DNA of 64,000 nucleotides, from positions 1,526,991 to 1,590,990 of the forward strand of contig OX030969.1 in assembly GCA_943735955.1 (NCBI GenBank). Reading direction: 5' to 3'. Source of the DNA: Piscicola geometra (Eukaryota; Annelida; Clitellata; Hirudinida; Piscicolidae). Every line of letters begins with the position of its first letter. The stretch's first letter is position 1. The notes beneath the pieces were generated by a model. It was not told where the DNA came from, did no database searches, and saw only the letters and a program-made list of their open reading frames with translations. Both the position numbers and the translations under genes were made by a program. Below are positions 58,341 through 64,000 of the stretch, piece by piece.

Positions 58341-58699
58341 TTTATTTATTTTATTTTCTTTTTAAAATTTTTTTTAATACTAATAGTCAATGATAATTGT
58401 AAAATAAATAATAATAATAATATTATTATAATACATATAAATACATATATATATATATATACGGCCAATAATAATTTTAAAATAAATCTTAATAATAATA
58501 TAATACTTAAATACTTTTATCTTAAATTTATTATTATTATTTCAGTTTCAATCTTTAAAAAAATATTTTGCCTATTAATAAAAATATATATATATAAAGA
58601 AATGATTATATTGTTTAATTTCAATATTTTACTTTACCTATACTTACCATTTATTCATCTATAATAATTAATCTGTTACAAATTATGTCTGTTTTATTG

Positions 58700-59290
58700 A
58701 TTTTGAAAGATGAATTGGTTGAGGATCTAATTGGTTGAGGAGTGAATTGGTTGAGAATTGAATTGGTTGAAGAGTTAATTGGTTGAAGAGTTAATTGGTT
58801 GAGGAGTTAATTGGTTGAGGAGTGAATTGGTTGAGAAGTGAATTGGTTGAAGAGTTAATTGGTTGAAGAGTGAATTGGTTGAAAAGCTAACTGGTTGAGA
58901 AGCGAATTGGTGTATGAGTGAATTGGTTGAAGAGTGAATTGGTTGAAGAGTGAATTGGTTGAGGAGTTAATTGGTTGAGGAGTGAATTGGTTGAGAAGTG
59001 AATTGGTTGAAAAGTGAATTGGTTGAAAAGCTAACTGGTTGAGAAGCGAATTGGTTTATGAGTGAATTGGTTGAGGAGTGAATTGGTTGAGGAGTGAATT
59101 GGTTGAAGAGTAAATTGGTTGAAGAGTAAATTGGTTGAGGAGTTAATTGGTTGAGGAGTGAATTGGTTGAGGAGTTAATTGGTTGAGGAGTTAATTGGTT
59201 GAGAAGTGAATTGGTTGAGGAGTGAATTGGTTGAGGAGTTAATTGGTTGAGGAGTAAATTGGTAGAAGAGTGAATTGGTTGAGGAGTTAA
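58700..59290. repeat. 16-bp minisatellite (TTGGTTGAGGAGTGAA)
   Basis: About 36 copies of a 16-bp unit, reverse complement of the array at 3345-3670, with a higher-order block (AAGCTAACTGGTTGAGAAGC) repeated at 58877 and 59029. Confidence 0.95.
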
Positions 59291-59299
59291 ATTTGTAGG

Positions 59300-59880
59300 T
59301 TTTGGGTATAATATATTAAAATTTTAGAATCTTAAGTTTAAAGAAAAATTCAGTTTAATTAATTAGAATGTTTTTAGTGCGAATGTTGGTTGTTTTGAAT
59401 CTGACAAGGAATGGCCGCAGCAGACCAAGATGGCCGCAGAGAATCAAGTGAGCTGCGACATAAAGGAGAAATCCTTCCATAGCAGCAGCAGTTCCAGTTT
59501 TGGCAAGGACTTCTCCTTCACCCTCTATCGCAGCCTCGGCACCAGTGGCAAGACAGAAAATTGAAAAGAATGATGATTGTGTTTTGTTGTTTTGAGGATG
59601 ATGTGGTGATGATTGTGCTGTGGTATGAGTGTTGGTATTGTGGTGATGATTGAATTTTTTATTGGTTGTGATAGTGATTTTTTGGCGGTGATTGTCATGG
59701 TGGTGTGGGTGAGGTTGGATTATTGAGGTTGATTGTTTGTTTTTTTATATATTTAAATTGATATATATACATATATTGGTAGTGGTCTAAAAACCGTTTT
59801 ATTTAACAAATGTATTTGAAGAGCGCTTTTGTTCACTTAGTAAAGGGCGCTATACAAATCATTAGTGATTGATTGATTGA
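59300..59880 (+). mobile_element. Dispersed SINE-like element, copy f
   Basis: Sense copy lacking the first bases, with the full 3' end (AAAGGGCGCTATACAAATCA, then GTGATTGATTGATTG), followed by a few more minisatellite units to about 59945. It appears to have inserted within the minisatellite. Confidence 0.85.
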
Positions 59881-59949
59881 TTGAGAAGTGAATTGGTTGA
59901 TGAGTGAATTGGTTGAGGAGTGAATTGGTTGATGAGTGAATTAGAAAAA

Positions 59950-60900
59950 AAATATATTTGGAAAAAAAAATTTCGTAATAAGGTGCATGAATCAAATGGA
60001 TTAAGTAGTATGATGTTTATAACAGATTGTTGTATGGTACATTTCGACGCTACCAGGTGGTAGTGTCTTGATAACAATTTTATTTAAAAAAAGAGATAAC
60101 AAGTAATAAAAAGTATATTTAAAAAGCTAAGAAAGTACCGTAAAATATTAATCTATTTTTACACTTTTAAATAATTGTTTTTTCAAATGTAAGAAATTAG
60201 AGCTAATTTTTAAACTCTAAATCGATAAATATTGAAGTCTTTTGCTTCACAGTCCTTCTTAACATTGATCTTTTATACCATAATTGAGATAAGTTTTTAA
60301 TAGTATAATTTTTACCAACCTGATTCACTTGCTTTTTTATAGTATTACATTAAAATTTTAATAAACTTGGTTTTGACTTTCGTTGAAAGTTTCAATATCA
60401 ATACTCACAGACCACAATTTTAAACGATAAATTCAGTAATATTCTGATTTTAAAATACTTTTATAGTCTTGTATTGACACTTAAACTCTATACAGTACAC
60501 TCATTTAATCCCAGACTAAACGAACACTATCTTGTCCAGAGTTTCATCCAACATCCGACAGAGGCGTGCACTCAAAGTTTCTGAGCCAACGCTGAATAAT
60601 CATTTAACAGCACGTGAACTGAGAGTGGTGGCAATGCTTTTGCGGAATGCCTCTGCAACTAAAAAGGATAAAAAACTCAAGAAAAGAAAAATATGACCAA
60701 GGAACACTGAGAAGATGAAACAGGAACGAAAGTCTTTCGTAAAGAAGCGGTCCACGGGAATTGGTTTTTTTTGGTACCGAGGGAGTCAAATTCTTCGAGA
60801 TGAAAAGGTTTGAGAAGAGGGTAAGGTTATCATTGAGTGCTGGATCGCGTGATCGCGAAGAAAGGCACGCCTGGAACTGATGTGGGCATGCTGGTTCTAG
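59950..60900. other. Spacer with weak piggyBac trace
   Basis: 59980-60070 is loosely related to 52860-52960 (piggyBac C-terminal region). At 60590-60700 a frame reads STARELRVVAMLLRNASATK, then KDKKLKKRK before a stop; I cannot assign it and see no splice context. Confidence 0.35.
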
Positions 60901-61045
60901 GATAAAAAGTCTTGAAGATAAAAAGTATACGGATAAAAAGTCTTAAGGATAAAAGTCTGAAGAATAAAAAGTCTCAAAGATAAAAGTCTTGATGATAAAA
61001 AGTTTCCAAGATAAAAAGTTTTAAAGATAAAAAGTCTTCAAAAAA
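60900..61045. repeat. GATAAAAAGTCTTAAG minisatellite
   Basis: About nine degenerate copies of a 16-17-bp unit (GATAAAAAGTCTTGAA). Confidence 0.85.
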
Positions 61046-61081
61046 ATAATTTTCAAGGAAAAATACGTGATTAATACGTGA

Positions 61082-63949
61082 CATGAGCGGCGATCCTGGG
61101 GGGGTCCTGGGGTCAAGACCTCCCCACTTCTTTTTAGTGGAGGGGGTGGGTCTATCTTAATAGGGACCCACCCACTTTTTCCATTTTTGTGTTCAAAAAT
61201 TTTCATTTGGATATGAGCATAATCGTCAACCATGGCATAAAAATAAATGTTTATACAGTAATACATTGTGAGTATGTGTAGTTATAGTGATAGCTGTCTA
61301 AAACAAAAATATTCTTTTCTAACTTAAATACTCCTTCATCTAGTTTTTTATTAATATGGCGTAAACGGGAATCCTGAGGGGGTCTAGGGTCCACCTCTAC
61401 AAGAACCCGCTCACTCTTTTGAAAATACACATTTCTCAACTCTAATTTTAATACGAGCCTAATCGTCAACCATTGGATAAAAATTGAGAATACATAATAC
61501 ATTGTGAGTATGTATGGGCAGCGATGCTAGGGGGGTCCTGGGATCCATTTTAACATGGAACCCCCCCCCCCCCCCCCCCAGTTTTACAAATACAATAATT
61601 TCTCAACTCCCATCTTAATAAAAGCATGATCGTCAACCATAGCATGAAACAGAATTTTTATTCATTAATATGTTGTTTCAATTTTCACAAGCAGACATTC
61701 AAGATGCTTTTCAGAAAATATCAGTTGACTTTTGCAAGCAGACAGATTTACATTTTTATAAAAAATCATTCATATTTTGCTAATTATTTTGCATGGGTGA
61801 TATTCATAGGGGGATTCTGAGATCCACTTCAATATCGACCATTCTATTTTTTAGATTAACCAAGGTTAAAATGCTTCGAACATTAACTAAAATTGTGATT
61901 AAATCAAACTACAAGTTTAATATCACATAACTGCCAAAAAGAAATGCTGAGGCTTTTAGCTCGTTCTATCGTTAGAAACACAGTGTGCACTGTTAATGCC
62001 GAATCAAGCCAGTTTGGTGTTGTGGTTGATAGGACACAAAACTGCAGTAGGTTAGAACAGAAATCGGCATGCATTCGTTTTTTTAATGTAGCTCTGAATG
62101 TTAATGAACAGTTTATTTGTTTATTCAGCCCACCAGACACAATCGGAAAAACAATATTTGCTGTAGTAAAAGAATTTCTGATCAGAATTATGCTACCTAT
62201 AGAAAAACTAAGAGCTCAGACTTATGACGGCGCTGCTATAATGAACGGCTGATATAATGGTTGTCAGGCTATTATCAGCAGTGAGCATCCGCTTGCATTG
62301 TTTTTCCACTGTTATGCACACTGTGCAACTCTTGTTGTCACAAATCCCTTTGTGAGAAATTCACTTCAGTTTGTCCAAGAGTTAGGTGTTTTTTTACAAT
62401 CGTTCAGGGAAGGGGAAGAAGCAGTTTAGTGATGCTTTAGTGTCTCTTATAATTGACTTTCCTGATGAGCCACTGAATAAAAAGGATAGTATAAAACTTC
62501 TTTGTCCTACAAGATGGCTGACCAGAGTTTCTACAGTGTCTTCTGTGCTTGAACATTATGAAGTGGTACTTGTTAGCTTGGAATCATTTGCTTTCATTGG
62601 TACTGCTGATTAAATAGCTAAAAGACTTGAGGCATTTTTTCAACAAGGCACTACTGCACTGGCCCTCAAGGAGTTGTTTTGGTATTTTCACTTCTGGAAC
62701 AGATAAACAAATTGTTGCAATCAGCAAGTGTCAAGGTCAGTGGAATGATTGCAGCGACTGTTTGAGTTGTGCAAGAACTGCGTCGCCTACGATCAGATGA
62801 ACGGTTTAACGCCATTTTCAGAGATGTCAACAGTATGGTTTTAGCATATGATCTCGATCCGATTGCTGTACCTCGGGTGGGATAGCTGCCACAAAAGTAT
62901 TGTGGGCTGGGCCCAGCTTATGTAGCAACAACACCAGAGGAACATTATCGAGCAGCATATTACACTGTCATAGGCATTGCAATCATACAAATCACAGAAA
63001 GATTTAATCGAGATTCTCCTGGTTTGCGTTCATACTTGCAGCTGGAGACAATGTTGCTAAATGGTGAAGTGAACCATGATATTTGCAAGCAGTATCGTTA
63101 GTTAAATAAAACTGGTCTTTGTTCGCAGTTAACTATGTTTATAGACCAGAATGAAGACAGAAATTTAGCACAAACGCAAAAAATAGTGCAAGCTATGATC
63201 ACGGAAGCCAGACATCTTTTTCCTTAGGTTGAAAGATTGATCAGGTTGATGCTTGTGTGTCATCTACTGCAGAAAGATCTTTTAGTGCTTTGCGGCGTCT
63301 TAAGACTTGGTTGCGTGCACCTATGACACAGCCTCGCTTGAATTCACTGGCTGTTTGTCATGCACATCAGGATATACTTGACAGTCTGGATTTAAAAAGA
63401 CTAGCAGAAGAATTTGTTAGTCGGTCAGACATTCGAAGGGGTCTTTTAGGAAATTTGAGTAAACTAGCTGTGGGGAGAGGGCAGGAGAAAAGGCAGAGAG
63501 GGTATTTTATGTTATCTAAATATACACTGTGGGCCAAAAAAAATTTCCCAATGTATATTTGTTTATAACTTTCGCACATTTATATCTATTTGTAATTTTT
63601 TAAAACTTTTTACTCATAAATTAAAGGAAAACAAGATGTTATAAAATTTATTTGATGGGTTGATGGCTAGTTGTAATTGAATTTATATAGATGACAAATA
63701 ATAAAAAGTTTTAAAATCACTATTGTTTTTCTTCAAATCGCTTATAGTGGCAATAGAAAAGTATTTTTATTGAGTATCAAACTTTTTTCTAATTTTTGGT
63801 GATACAATTATTAATAGTTGATAAAAAAAATCTGCACTACAGTAAACAATACTAAATAGTATTGCTTTCACTGTATTGGTCGATACCGGTTCTTTGATTC
63901 CAACCCTGGGGAGGACCCCCCCAAGATTTTCCGCAGATCGCCGCCCCTG
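61082..63949 (+). mobile_element. hAT element with TIRs and target-site duplication
   Basis: Left end CATGAGCGGCGATCC and right end, reverse complemented, CAGGGGCGGCGATC form terminal inverted repeats. They are flanked by ATACGTGA (61074-61081) and GTACGTGA (63950-63957), an 8-bp target duplication with one mismatch, as expected for hAT. The left part holds three to four tandem degenerate copies of the end (GGGGGTCC, then AATCGTCAACCAT words at 61210, 61460, 61630). Confidence 0.85.
61940..63570 (+). pseudogene. hAT transposase (ZMYM/DUF4371-like), broken
   Basis: N-terminal and catalytic part 61944-62252: FGVVVDRTQNCSRLEQKSAC (the DETxDxSxxEQ region with Glu lost), TIGKTIFAVVKEFL, LRAQTYDGAAIMNG. 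Then a stop, HCYAHCATLVVTNPF, PTRWLTRVSTVSSVLEHYE (62386-62613), more stops, and a C-terminal dimerisation domain 63240-63470 with STAERSFSALRRLKTWLRAP, then RLNSLAVCHAH. The order and motifs fit a hAT transposase of the type related to ZMYM proteins. At least five stops or frameshifts make it inactive. Confidence 0.88.
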
Positions 63950-64000
63950 GTACGTGATCCTTAAAACTCAAAGAATAAACTTTGATAATTTTATATAATA

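Larger units (their letters stand above)
54620..59850. repeat. Right arm of the large inverted repeat
   Basis: Reverse complement of 2770-7450. It differs mainly by a SINE insertion (54909-55100), a longer minisatellite and a complete SINE-like element at its outer end. Confidence 0.85.

Noticed and set aside
60590..60800. Possible exon with RELRVVAMLLRNASATK
   Set aside because: The frame is short, with no family recognised and no convincing acceptor or donor in phase with a neighbour.

Overview
The window comes from an AT-rich invertebrate metazoan genome. It has spliced genes with canonical GT..AG introns, degenerate non-LTR retrotransposons on both strands, hAT and piggyBac remnants, tRNA-derived SINEs, a short TTAGGG-type tract and long microsatellites. 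I cannot name the phylum from sequence alone. Most open reading frames of 60-200 codons here are shadows of repeats or lie inside transposon relics.

The host genes sit in the middle. Two gene types can be reconstructed exon by exon. (1) A tandem family of predicted type I membrane proteins. Each has a signal peptide, one fucolectin/F5-8C-like (FTP, galactose-binding-like) domain split over two exons, short Ser/Lys/Pro-rich linker exons, one transmembrane exon and a long Lys/Glu-rich cytosolic tail in the last exon. Copy 1 spans 10333-21158 and is diverged, with a triplicated linker exon. Copy 2 (33922-38282) and copy 3 (47325-51179) are both 497 aa, exon for exon the same length, and lie in a recent direct duplication (about 33507-39360 and 46931-52250). 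Tail fragments also occur in inverted orientation behind copies 2 and 3 and as a stub near 53.4 kb. A promoter remnant at 2.6-2.77 kb suggests a further destroyed copy. (2) A small secreted alpha-carbonic-anhydrase-like gene (31936-33462, seven exons, about 256 aa) lies directly upstream of copy 2. It has lost zinc ligands and so is probably not an enzyme.

Layout: 0-2.6 kb hAT and LINE debris; 2.77-7.45 kb left arm of a large inverted repeat; 7.5-10.3 kb SINE-like elements and the promoter of copy 1; 10.3-21.5 kb receptor copy 1, with introns full of minisatellite, LINE and transposon relics; 21.5-31.6 kb MITEs and three LINE relics among (ACT)n arrays; 31.9-33.5 kb the CA-like gene; 33.5-39.4 kb receptor copy 2; 39.4-46.9 kb repeats; 46.9-52.3 kb receptor copy 3; 52.3-54.3 kb tail stub and a piggyBac fragment; 54.62-59.85 kb right inverted-repeat arm; 61.08-63.95 kb a decayed hAT element with terminal repeats and target-site duplication.

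The most interesting signal is the receptor family itself. The two recent copies are nearly identical in introns but differ strongly, mostly by amino-acid replacements, in a 19-codon patch of the lectin-like ectodomain. Together with symmetric phase-1 exons and a neighbouring inactive CA-like secreted protein, this looks like a diversifying extracellular recognition locus. That function is inference.
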